A stretch of 64,000 nt of DNA from Flavobacteriaceae bacterium (GTDB lineage: Bacteria > Bacteroidota > Bacteroidia > Flavobacteriales > Flavobacteriaceae). This document shows positions 36,780 to 45,077 of the stretch, in pieces. The position numbers and the translations under genes are program-made. The stretch covers positions 1 to 64,000 of the forward strand of contig JAUXPJ010000014.1 of NCBI GenBank assembly GCA_030683815.1, in the 5' to 3' direction. Position 1 is the first letter of the stretch, and each line of letters starts with the position of its first letter. The notes under the pieces were generated by a model. It was not told the origin of the DNA and did not search any database. It worked only from the letters and a program-made list of their open reading frames with translations.

Positions 36780-37355
36780 ATGAAAAATTTAACAAATTTC
36801 AGTATTGTTGCAATAATCGTTGTATTATTTGCAGCTTGTCAAGTAAACGATTCAATGAACGACACATTAGGTGTAGATGTTCAAAAGTATGAAAATCTTC
36901 TAACACAGGATTTTACGAATGCAAATCAATATAATTTGGTTTCTAAAACTCAACAAAGTATTCAAGAAAACAACAGAACAAGTGTAGTTGATCCTTCATA
37001 TAATCATTTAATGTTTCGTAAACACGATAGTTTGTTTTCAGTACATTTTTATAATTTTTCCATAGAAATGATGGAAAACAAAGGAATAATAAACGGTTCA
37101 AGCGGAATGATGGGAAACACAGGCGGCATGATGAATAGTGGTTATATGATGGGAAGTTCAGATGATATGAAATATATGATTAAATATATGGATAGTCTTC
37201 ATTTTTCAACCCAAACAATGCTTGACCCTAATTATATAAAACATGACAGTTTGATGTTTTCTCAGATGAAAATCAGAAAAATGATGAATTCTCAAACCAT
37301 CGGTATTCAAAATGTGTATGAAAAAATGCAACAATTAAGAAAAAATCATAATTAA
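36780..37355 (+). CDS. Met-rich lipoprotein, possible copper binder
   Basis: A 191-residue lipoprotein (lipobox FAAC, Cys20). Its middle (about 95-130) is a Met/Gly-rich stretch: SGMMGNTGGMMNSGYMMG followed by DDMKYMIKYMDS, and Met pairs recur through the C-terminal half (about 24 Met in total). Such clusters bind Cu(I) or Ag(I) in CusF, PcoC and similar proteins. I do not recognise the whole-protein family. It lies within the efflux operon, 28 bp after the haem-binding gene. Confidence 0.75.
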   Translation: MKNLTNFSIVAIIVVLFAACQVNDSMNDTLGVDVQKYENLLTQDFTNANQYNLVSKTQQSIQENNRTSVVDPSYNHLMFRKHDSLFSVHFYNFSIEMMENKGIINGSSGMMGNTGGMMNSGYMMGSSDDMKYMIKYMDSLHFSTQTMLDPNYIKHDSLMFSQMKIRKMMNSQTIGIQNVYEKMQQLRKNHN

Positions 37356-37506
37356 GTAAACATATTGTTGTAAAAGAATCAATTCAGTAAATAAATAGTA
37401 TCAAACTTAAGAAAACATTTCTAAATTTGTTTTTATCAAAGTTTTAATAATAAGTTAATCAACAAATGAATATTAAAAATAAATTATAAACTAAATCAAT
37501 AAAAAA

Positions 37507-38007
37507 ATGAAAAATTTAATGCTATCATTAATCGTTACGGTATGTTTTGTATCCGTTTCAATGGCTCAAGATGTTGAGAAAAAAGAGGTTAAAGAAACGA
37601 TTACCAAAGAAGTTGAAAAATGTGACCCAAATTGCACTAAGGCGTGTTGTGCTGATAAAAAAGCTGAAAATCATGCTGATTGCAAAGATCATAAACACGG
37701 AGAAGCAGAATCGAAAAAATGTGATCCAAATTGCACTAAAGAATGCTGTGCCAAAAAAGAAAAAAAACATGAAAATTGTGACATGAAAAAACATGAAGGT
37801 GAAGCCAAAAAATGTGAGCCCGGTTGTACAAAAGCATGTTGTGCCGATAAAAAAGTAATGGAACAAAAAGAAGTTGTAAAAGCAGTTGATAAAAAAGCAG
37901 TTAAAGAAGCCTATAGTTGTCCGATGAAATGCGAAGGGGACAAAACCTACGCCAAAGAAGGTCAATGTCCAAAATGTAATATGAATTTAAAACCGGCTAA
38001 AGGATAG
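37507..38007 (+). CDS. exported Cys-rich protein with three CxxxCxxxCC repeats
   Basis: A 166-residue protein with a signal peptide (SMAQ, cleavage about residue 20). The mature part is Lys/Cys/His-rich, with 18 Cys. A unit K-C-(D/E)-P-(N/G)-C-T-K-(A/E)-C-C-A occurs three times, with Cys at 39/43/47/48, 72/76/80/81 and 103/107/111/112, separated by His/Asp/Cys linkers (HADCKDHKHG, HENCDMKKHEG). A heavy-metal-binding finger closes the protein (YSCPMKC, Cys138/142, QCPKCNMNL, Cys154/157), like that in the cusB product. It looks like a periplasmic metal sponge, but the family is unfamiliar to me. A 151-bp gap before it may hold a promoter (TAAATTTG at 37422-37429); a terminator follows. Confidence 0.82.
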   Translation: MKNLMLSLIVTVCFVSVSMAQDVEKKEVKETITKEVEKCDPNCTKACCADKKAENHADCKDHKHGEAESKKCDPNCTKECCAKKEKKHENCDMKKHEGEAKKCEPGCTKACCADKKVMEQKEVVKAVDKKAVKEAYSCPMKCEGDKTYAKEGQCPKCNMNLKPAKG

Positions 38008-38029
38008 TTTTTAAAGTAATTATAATTTT

Positions 38030-38058
38030 AAAAGCAGGGATTCTTACCCTGCTTTTTT
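38030..38058 (+). terminator. terminator after the Cys-rich protein gene
   Basis: AAAAGCAGGG, 7-nt loop, CCCTGCTTTTTT, 23 bp after the stop. It should end the main efflux transcript before the PepSY gene. Confidence 0.88.
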
Positions 38059-38090
38059 ATATTAGAAAATTAGAACTAATAACTAAAGTG

Positions 38091-38828
38091 ATGAGAAGTA
38101 CAAAATATTACGTTAGAAAGACACATCGGTATTTAGGTGTTTTTATAGGGATTCAATTTTTATTATGGACTGTTGGCGGATTGTATTTCGCGTGGACCAA
38201 TATTCAGGAAATTAGAGGGAATCATTTAGTTCATAAGGATGATATTTTGATTATCAAAAACAAGATGAAATCGCCGGATGAAGTACTGAAAATGAATCAG
38301 ATTGCTCCGGCATCCGTCAAAGAAATTAAATTGACAAGTTTGTTTTTTGAATCGTATTATTTTGTAGAACAGGCAGATAATATGATGCTCATCAATTCAG
38401 AAACAGGTGAAAAAAGAGCGCCGATTTCTGAAGAAGAAGCGCGAAAAATTGCTTTTAAAAAACTCAAAAAAGATATACCCATTAAAAAGATTGAGTACGT
38501 CACTGCCGAAAATATTGACCAGCATTTTCAGTATCGCGGCGGTATGTTACCCGCTTGGGCGGTTGAGTTAGACGATGACTCCAATACCGTTTTATATATT
38601 TGTGCGCTTAGAGGAACTTTAGAAAAAGTACGCACCAAACAATGGCGTATTTTTGATTATTTATGGATGTTGCACATTATGGATTATAACGAGCGAGACA
38701 ACATCAATAACACCATTTTAAGAGGATTTTCTGTATTGGGATTGATGACCATTTTAAGCGGATTTGTATTATTTTTCCAAAGTTCTAAAACAATAAAGCG
38801 GCTGTTTTTTAAAAAGAAATCAGTTTAA
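38091..38828 (+). CDS. PepSY-domain membrane protein
   Basis: A 245-residue protein with an N-terminal membrane helix (about 15-35: LGVFIGIQFLLWTVGGLYFAW), a periplasmic middle containing a PepSY-like segment (ISEEEARKIAFKKLKKDIPIKKIEYV), and a C-terminal membrane helix (about 215-232). This two-helix layout is a reduced form of the PepSY-TM proteins found beside metal and iron uptake or reductase genes. ATG 38091 is preferred over GTG 38088. It is placed after the efflux-operon terminator, so it probably has its own promoter. Confidence 0.8.
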   Translation: MRSTKYYVRKTHRYLGVFIGIQFLLWTVGGLYFAWTNIQEIRGNHLVHKDDILIIKNKMKSPDEVLKMNQIAPASVKEIKLTSLFFESYYFVEQADNMMLINSETGEKRAPISEEEARKIAFKKLKKDIPIKKIEYVTAENIDQHFQYRGGMLPAWAVELDDDSNTVLYICALRGTLEKVRTKQWRIFDYLWMLHIMDYNERDNINNTILRGFSVLGLMTILSGFVLFFQSSKTIKRLFFKKKSV

Positions 38829-38891
38829 TTTTATTTAAAAAAGTGTAATTTTACACCTTATCAATAGTAATCTATCAAAATTTAATATCTT

Positions 38892-39158
38892 ATGAAAAAA
38901 TCAATTTTAGCAGTAATGATGCTCTTTTCAGTGGCAGTATTTTTTGTTTCTTGTAAAGAGCAACCCAAAGAAGAAGTAGCTACAGAAAAAGGAGAAAGTT
39001 TAGAAATGGCCATGAATGATGTTTATATGTGTGATATGGGATGCAAAGAATACGCAGAGCCGGGAGATTGTGAGTGCGGTATGGAACTCAAAAAAGTTGA
39101 GAAAGCAGCCACAGATTCTGTTGAGGTTGAAGAAAGCCACGAAGGACACGATCATTAA
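38892..39158 (+). CDS. small lipoprotein with heavy-metal-binding finger
   Basis: An 88-residue lipoprotein (lipobox VSC, Cys21). After an acidic linker comes a compact metal-binding motif, YMCDMGCKEYAEPGDCECGM, with Cys spaced as in the HMBD fingers of the adaptor and the Cys-rich protein. The C-terminus is ESHEGHDH, adding three His. It is probably a periplasmic copper or silver binder and the last member of the island. A terminator follows. Confidence 0.8.
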   Translation: MKKSILAVMMLFSVAVFFVSCKEQPKEEVATEKGESLEMAMNDVYMCDMGCKEYAEPGDCECGMELKKVEKAATDSVEVEESHEGHDH

Positions 39159-39164
39159 AAAGTA

Positions 39165-39195
39165 AAAAATCCCGATTTTCTCGGGATTTTTTTTG
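39165..39195 (+). terminator. terminator closing the metal island
   Basis: AAAAATCCCGA, 5-nt loop, TCGGGATTTTT and further T, 7 bp after the stop of the small lipoprotein gene. Confidence 0.88.
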
Positions 39196-39199
39196 CGTG

Positions 39200-39464
39200 A
39201 ATTTGAGGGTAAAAACACGAGCAAGATGCTCGCGCTAGCGGGGGTAAAATATTTCTTGTGATTATTTGCCACACGAAAGGATTCGTGCGGCAGCGTGAGT
39301 TGAGGGGGTAAGTCTGGTTAATAGCTAACGTCATAGCATAGCCCTGATTGAGCCGGTATCCACGCAACGAAGTGAAGTGATTGAGGCGAAAGCAGGAAAT
39401 AAGGTTTTAAAAAGGCCAAAGCCCAACTGCTTCTAATTAATTTTAATATCAATCACTTTTGAGC
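39200..39464. repeat. repeat-like non-coding segment between the metal island and groL
   Basis: This fills most of the 350-bp gene-free interval 39159-39508. It contains short self-complementary pieces (CACGAA...TTCGTG at about 39273-39288, GCGCTAGC near 39231) and is richer in G than its surroundings. Reading frames here lack coding character. Phrases such as GATTGAGCCGGTATCC remind me of dispersed intergenic repeats in Flavobacterium genomes, but no second copy lies in this window. Confidence 0.45.
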
Positions 39465-39495
39465 ATAAAAAAATCCCGATTTTATCGGGATTTTT
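39465..39495 (-). terminator. terminator of groL
   Basis: AAAAATCCCGAT, 3-nt loop, ATCGGGATTTTT at 39469-39495, with T-runs on both strands, 14 bp after the groL stop. Its stem resembles that of the terminator at 39165-39195. Confidence 0.85.
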
Positions 39496-39508
39496 AAGGT
39501 GTTATTTT

Positions 39509-41206
<1,698 letters not shown>

Positions 41207-41211
41207 TTATT

Positions 41212-41571
41212 TTATGATTTACTACTTAAAGCTTGTTTTAAATTGTAAATTTTACTTTTTATGTGATTAATATTTATTTTAAGAATCTCAAATTTTTCTT
41301 CAGTTATATAATTCAAATCTTTAGATAGGATTAATAGATATTCAGTTTCGTTTGCCGATCCTAGCGCAATATTCAGAAATTGATTAAATTCTTTATCGCT
41401 ATTTCTACCACATCCTTCACTAATATTTGTTGGAACTGATGAAGAAGCTCTGCGTATTTGACTGATGATGCCATGTAATTCTTCTTTAGGAAAATTATGA
41501 GTGATTTTATAAATTTCTAAAGTTAACGAATGACTTAATTGCCATATATCATATTTTTTGAAATCTCTCAT
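41212..41571 (-). CDS. four-helix-bundle protein (23S rRNA IVP / bAvd-like family)
   Basis: A 119-residue helical protein. The phrases DIWQLSHSLTLEIYKIT, FPKEELHGIISQIRRASSSVP, NISEGCGRNSDKEFNQFLNIA and GSANETEYLLILSKDL are the pattern of the four-helix-bundle family that includes proteins encoded in 23S rRNA intervening sequences and the Avd accessory protein of diversity-generating retroelements. Stand-alone copies are common in Bacteroidota and have no established function. No reverse transcriptase or template/variable repeat is present. It lies between groS and groL, and both gaps contain heptamer arrays. Probably an insertion that is co-transcribed with groESL. Confidence 0.9.
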   Translation of the reverse strand: MRDFKKYDIWQLSHSLTLEIYKITHNFPKEELHGIISQIRRASSSVPTNISEGCGRNSDKEFNQFLNIALGSANETEYLLILSKDLNYITEEKFEILKININHIKSKIYNLKQALSSKS

Positions 41572-41575
41572 ACAC

Positions 41576-41603
41576 TTATTGCTTACTGCTTATCGCTTAT
41601 TGC
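41576..41603. repeat. phased 7-bp repeat array between groS and the four-helix-bundle gene
   Basis: Four heptamers TTATTGC, TTACTGC, TTATCGC, TTATTGC fill almost the whole 31-bp gap. The last base touches the groS stop codon. Units match those on the far side of the inserted gene. Confidence 0.8.
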
Positions 41604-41881
41604 TAAATAATAGCGAGTATATCACTTTCTCTCATGATCAAAAAATCTTCGCCTTCAAATTTTAATTCGGTTCCGGCGTATTTTCCGTACAAAACGGTAT
41701 CACCAACTTTAACGGTCATGGGTTCATCTTTAGTGCCATTTCCAACTGCAACAACAGTCCCTTTTTGGGGTTTTTCTTTGGCAGAATCTGGAATAATGAT
41801 GCCCGAAGCAGTAGTAGTTTCAACAATACTTGGTTTAATAAGTACTCGGTCTGCTAATGGTTTGATGTTTATTTTGCTCAT
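41603..41881 (-). CDS. groS: co-chaperonin GroES
   Basis: A 92-residue lid of the GroEL cage. [12 protein letters not shown] at the start, the mobile-loop segment [23 protein letters not shown], then [34 protein letters not shown]; length and ends are standard. First gene of groS-(four-helix-bundle)-groL. A pair of inverted 10-bp sequences lies 58-100 bp upstream and could be an operator. Confidence 0.96.
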   Translation of the reverse strand: MSKINIKPLADRVLIKPSIVETTTASGIIIPDSAKEKPQKGTVVAVGNGTKDEPMTVKVGDTVLYGKYAGTELKFEGEDFLIMRESDILAII

Positions 41882-41938
41882 AGTTATTTAAATTTTTTGT
41901 GTTTAGTTATATGCTTTCTAAAATGATGCCAATTGAAA

Positions 41939-41981
41939 ATGAGTGTCAATTTAACAAAAAAATTGCCAATATGACACTCAT
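41939..41981. promoter_or_regulatory. inverted repeat upstream of groS, possible operator
   Basis: ATGAGTGTCA and TGACACTCAT are exact 10-bp inverted arms with a 23-bp spacer, in the 137-bp gap between secG and groS. They do not match the CIRCE element (arms TTAGCACTC/GAGTGCTAA with 9 bp between). A role in heat-shock control is only suggested by position. Confidence 0.45.
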
Positions 41982-42018
41982 ATCGGCAAGTAATTATTTA
42001 AGAAAATAGGAGTAAATT

Positions 42019-42333
42019 TTATTTAGCAGGAGTTTCTACCGGTGTAGGTACTTCTCTATTTTCAATAGTTTTTTGTATTCTTGAATTATCCTCAATAGTT
42101 TCTCCTCTTGGTATTGCAAAGTTTGATAATAAAATCAATGCAATTAATACAAATGAAAGAGTCCATGTGCTTTTATCAAGAAAATCGGAGGTGCTTTGTA
42201 CCCCGCCTAATGATTGAGAACCACCGCCAAATGAAGATGATAATCCGCCTCCTTTAGGGTTTTGAACCATAATAATTAACATCAATAAAGCAGCTATGAT
42301 GATGATTAAAATTAAAAATATTGAATAAGTCAT
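42019..42333 (-). CDS. secG: preprotein translocase subunit SecG
   Basis: A 104-residue auxiliary subunit of the SecYEG channel. Two membrane helices (about 2-22 and 57-75) flank the conserved cytoplasmic loop NPKGGGLSSSFGGGSQSLGG. The C-terminal tail is longer than in E. coli, as is usual in Bacteroidota. It overlaps the upstream TPR gene by 4 bp, implying coupled translation. Confidence 0.94.
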   Translation of the reverse strand: MTYSIFLILIIIIAALLMLIIMVQNPKGGGLSSSFGGGSQSLGGVQSTSDFLDKSTWTLSFVLIALILLSNFAIPRGETIEDNSRIQKTIENREVPTPVETPAK

Positions 42334-43139
42334 GATAAATTATTGTTTTGTATTTTTTTTATCGCTTTAATTTGGTCTGCAAAGTAACCACTTTTTTCCG
42401 GATATTTCAAACTTAAAATTTTATATGCTTTGATGGCATTTTCATATTTTTTCTGTTCTAAATAAATCCTTGCCAAAGTTTCTGTCATCAAGCTTTCATT
42501 TGGAGTAACACCTTTTTCGGCAATATCCAAAACCGGGTTATTTTTATCGGGTGATTTTATCTTTGGATTGGTGCTGATGAAATGGTCGATTAATGATGAT
42601 TGAATGTCTTTTTTTGTTGATGTTGAATTTGAAGGAAAATCAGTCTTTTCGTTTCTATCGATTGGTTTTAAAGCAGCTAATTGAAGCCATTCATTAAAAG
42701 AAAAAGTGTCATTTTTTTCAAAAGTTAATGGTTGTCCTATTTCTAATTGTGACTCAGCTGTTGAAATTTGGACAGAATTATTAAATATTTCCTCATCGTC
42801 AATGTTAGAACTTATTTCATCATTTAAAATATTGGCTGATGTTGTACTCTTTTCAATCTCAATAATTTTATTGGATGAAATTTCTTTCTGAACAAAAACA
42901 ACAAAATCATTGGAAGTTATATAATCAAACAACACACTTCGGTCTGTGGTATAAGCCGCCGTAATTTTTAATTGCTGATTATATCGAGTATCAAAATTGG
43001 TTTTAAATCCTTTTAATTGTAAAGCGCGAGCACTTTGTAAATAAGGATATTGCTGAAGCAAAACCGATAATTCTTCCGTTTCATTCTGAGAAATTGGTGC
43101 GTGACTACTCAACAAATGTTTAAAACTTGAAGCATCCAT
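42330..43139 (-). CDS. tetratricopeptide-like protein of unknown role
   Basis: A 269-residue soluble protein. The N-terminal third (about 1-80) has a conserved-looking helical part (LSVLLQQYPYLQSARALQLKG); the centre is low-complexity and Ser/Glu-rich; the C-terminus (about 218-262) forms at least one TPR unit (ETLARIYLEQKKYENAIKAYKILSLKYPEKSGYFADQI). No catalytic motif. It lies between lptE (4-bp spacing) and secG (4-bp overlap), an arrangement I believe is conserved in Flavobacteriaceae. Confidence 0.8.
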   Translation of the reverse strand: MDASSFKHLLSSHAPISQNETEELSVLLQQYPYLQSARALQLKGFKTNFDTRYNQQLKITAAYTTDRSVLFDYITSNDFVVFVQKEISSNKIIEIEKSTTSANILNDEISSNIDDEEIFNNSVQISTAESQLEIGQPLTFEKNDTFSFNEWLQLAALKPIDRNEKTDFPSNSTSTKKDIQSSLIDHFISTNPKIKSPDKNNPVLDIAEKGVTPNESLMTETLARIYLEQKKYENAIKAYKILSLKYPEKSGYFADQIKAIKKIQNNNLS

Positions 43140-43142
43140 AAA

Positions 43143-43649
43143 TTACCATTTAGCAACAGAATCGTTAAAAATATCGCGTGTAATGCGTTCAAAAATTTTT
43201 GTTGTTACGGTTTCTAACAAACTACCGGTAAGTTGTTGCGTTGCGCCATAATCTTCATAATGACTGAATGTTTTTTCAAAATTGTCTTTTTCTACCAATT
43301 TGTTGGTAAAACGAACTCGAATTGTAATAGTTAACCTGTTTTGAGCTGCTTTTTGTTCGGCAGTTGCCGTCATCGGGTTGATTCTAAAATCGACTATTTC
43401 TCCTTCAAAGTGTAAATCGGCATTGTTTTTTACCAAGTTTAAATTGGTTTGTCTCAAAAATAAATCTTGTAATGCTTGTGTAAATTTCTGACTTAAACCC
43501 GGCTCAACAATAGGTGCATTATTTTGGAAAAAATCGACGCGAATGGTTTTTGCTTCACCAACATTTCCGCCGGTAAATGAATAAACGCCGCAACTTTGAG
43601 TTGTGAAAACCGCCAATATTAAAATTATATAGGTGTGTAAAAACTTCAT
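43143..43649 (-). CDS. lptE: LPS-assembly lipoprotein LptE
   Basis: A 168-residue outer-membrane lipoprotein (Cys20 in TQSC) that plugs and assists the LptD lipopolysaccharide translocon. The GVYSFTGGNVGEAKTIRVDFF start and the alpha/beta pattern LSQKFTQALQDLFLRQTNLNLV, FEGEIVDFRI, RLTITIRVRFTN fit the Bacteroidota LptE family. It is in the run sigma-54 activator, lptE, TPR gene, secG on one strand. Confidence 0.88.
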   Translation of the reverse strand: MKFLHTYIILILAVFTTQSCGVYSFTGGNVGEAKTIRVDFFQNNAPIVEPGLSQKFTQALQDLFLRQTNLNLVKNNADLHFEGEIVDFRINPMTATAEQKAAQNRLTITIRVRFTNKLVEKDNFEKTFSHYEDYGATQQLTGSLLETVTTKIFERITRDIFNDSVAKW

Positions 43650-43702
43650 TTTTTATTTTGATGGTTCAAATGTAATTAAATTGAAAGTGTTTTTCAATAA
43701 AA

Positions 43703-44935
43703 TTATAAATTGTATTGTTTTATTTTTCTGTAAAGTGTTCTTTCTGATATCCCTAATTCTTTGGCAGCCATTTTTCTTTTCCCTTGATGACGTTCTAATG
43801 ATTTTTTAATCATCTCAAATTCAATATCTTGCAGTGATGATGTTTCTGTTTCATCGATACTGTCTTCATAATTTAACTCGTCATCATCAAATGAATTGTC
43901 TTGATATTGAACTACTTCAACCGTATTATTTTCATCATTCAGATTTTTATCCTTTAAAATCTTCTGAATTAAATGTTTATTGTCTTCATGCACTTTTCCG
44001 GTGTTGCCGTGTTGTAAAATATCGAAGGTGAGTTTTTTTAAATCGTTGATATCATTTCGCATATCAAATAAGATTTTATACATAATCTCACGTTCATTAG
44101 AAAAATCAGTTTCAGCTTTTTGACCACCAATAATCATTGGTAAATTACCTGCTGATTTTGGTAAATAATGTAATAATTTATCAGCAGTGATGCCTCTATT
44201 TTCTTCCACAACAGAAATTTGTTCAGCAATATTTCTCAATTGTCGGATATTTCCGGGAAATGAATAATTTTCCAATATTTTAACGGCATCATCCTGAAGT
44301 TTGATTGTTGGCATTTTATATTTCTGGGCAAAATCAGCAGCAAATTTTCTAAAAAGCAAATGGATATCTTCTTTGCGTTCGCGCAATGGAGGTAAATGAA
44401 TTTCAATGGTAGCTAATCTGTAATATAAATCTTCTCTAAATTTTCCTTTTTTTACAGCTTCAAGCATGTTCAAATTTGTAGCTGCTACAATTCTTACATT
44501 TGTTTTTTCTACAACCGAAGACCCAACTTTGATAAATTCTCCATTTTCTAAAACGCGTAACAATCTAACTTGAGTGGTTAAAGGCAATTCTCCAACTTCA
44601 TCTAAAAAAATGGTTCCGCCATCAGCTACTTCAAAATAACCGCTTCGGGCATTTGTAGCGCCTGTAAATGATCCTTTTTCATGACCAAACAATTCACTGT
44701 CAATGGTTCCTTCCGGAATAGCGCCGCAGTTTACAGCAATATATTTATTGTGTTTTCGATGTGATAACTGATGAATAATTTTGGGGATATTTTCTTTACC
44801 AACTCCACTTTCACCGGTTACCAGCACAGAAATATCGGTAGCTGCCACTCGAACTGCTTTTTCAATTGCACGATTTAAATGTAAATCGTTGCCAATAATT
44901 CCGAATCTTTGTTTGGTGGTTTGTAATGAGTCCAT
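43703..44935 (-). CDS. sigma-54-dependent transcriptional activator without receiver domain
   Basis: A 410-residue bacterial enhancer-binding protein. The AAA+ domain starts almost at the N-terminus: Walker A GESGVGKE (41-48), sigma-54 contact loop GSFTGA (88-93, normally GAFTGA), Walker B GGTIFLDE (106-113) and RIVAATN as sensor I. A linker with an acidic segment (about 310-355) follows, then a Fis-type helix-turn-helix at the end (GKRKMAAKELGISERTLYRKIKQ). No receiver, GAF or PAS input domain is present, so control must come from expression level or a partner. It starts 4 bp after a 7-bp repeat array and follows miaB. Confidence 0.93.
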   Translation of the reverse strand: MDSLQTTKQRFGIIGNDLHLNRAIEKAVRVAATDISVLVTGESGVGKENIPKIIHQLSHRKHNKYIAVNCGAIPEGTIDSELFGHEKGSFTGATNARSGYFEVADGGTIFLDEVGELPLTTQVRLLRVLENGEFIKVGSSVVEKTNVRIVAATNLNMLEAVKKGKFREDLYYRLATIEIHLPPLRERKEDIHLLFRKFAADFAQKYKMPTIKLQDDAVKILENYSFPGNIRQLRNIAEQISVVEENRGITADKLLHYLPKSAGNLPMIIGGQKAETDFSNEREIMYKILFDMRNDINDLKKLTFDILQHGNTGKVHEDNKHLIQKILKDKNLNDENNTVEVVQYQDNSFDDDELNYEDSIDETETSSLQDIEFEMIKKSLERHQGKRKMAAKELGISERTLYRKIKQYNL

Positions 44936-44938
44936 TTA

Positions 44939-44973
44939 TTTAGTATTTAGTATTGAGATTTTAGTATTGAGAA
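44939..44973. repeat. phased 7-bp repeat array before the sigma-54 activator gene
   Basis: Five consecutive heptamers: TTTAGTA, TTTAGTA, TTGAGAT, TTTAGTA, TTGAGAA. It lies immediately upstream of the start codon at 44935. Confidence 0.8.
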
Positions 44974-45007
44974 AATGTTTAAAAGTTCGGCTCCGCTCAC
45001 TTCAAGT

Positions 45008-45077
45008 GTTAAAAGTTTAAAGTTTAATGTTTTGCCAACTGAAAACTGAAAACAGCTTACTGCTTAAAGCTTACTGC
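45008..45077. repeat. degenerate 7-bp repeat array running into the miaB 3' end
   Basis: Ten heptamers in one unbroken phase: GTTAAAA, GTTTAAA, GTTTAAT, GTTTTGC, CAACTGA, AAACTGA, AAACAGC, TTACTGC, TTAAAGC, TTACTGC. Neighbouring units are usually the most alike. The last two contain the miaB stop codon and its final codons. TTACTGC also occurs in the array beside groS. Confidence 0.65.

Noticed and set aside
37558-37965. 135-codon Phe-rich frame antisense to the Cys-rich protein gene
   Set aside because: Lys codons AAA/AAG read as TTT/CTT on the other strand; the sense frame has signal peptide and Cys repeats.
41212-41571. Diversity-generating retroelement because of the bAvd-like gene
   Set aside because: No reverse transcriptase, template repeat or variable repeat is present nearby.
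41576-41603. CRISPR-like repeats
   Set aside because: Units are 7 bp with no spacers and no cas genes in the window.
41950-41980. Sigma-54 promoter for groS (TTGGCA with a downstream TGTT)
   Set aside because: The -12 element has GT instead of GC, and AT-rich sequence makes such near matches common.
41939-41981. CIRCE element for HrcA
   Set aside because: Arm sequence, order and spacer do not match TTAGCACTC-N9-GAGTGCTAA.
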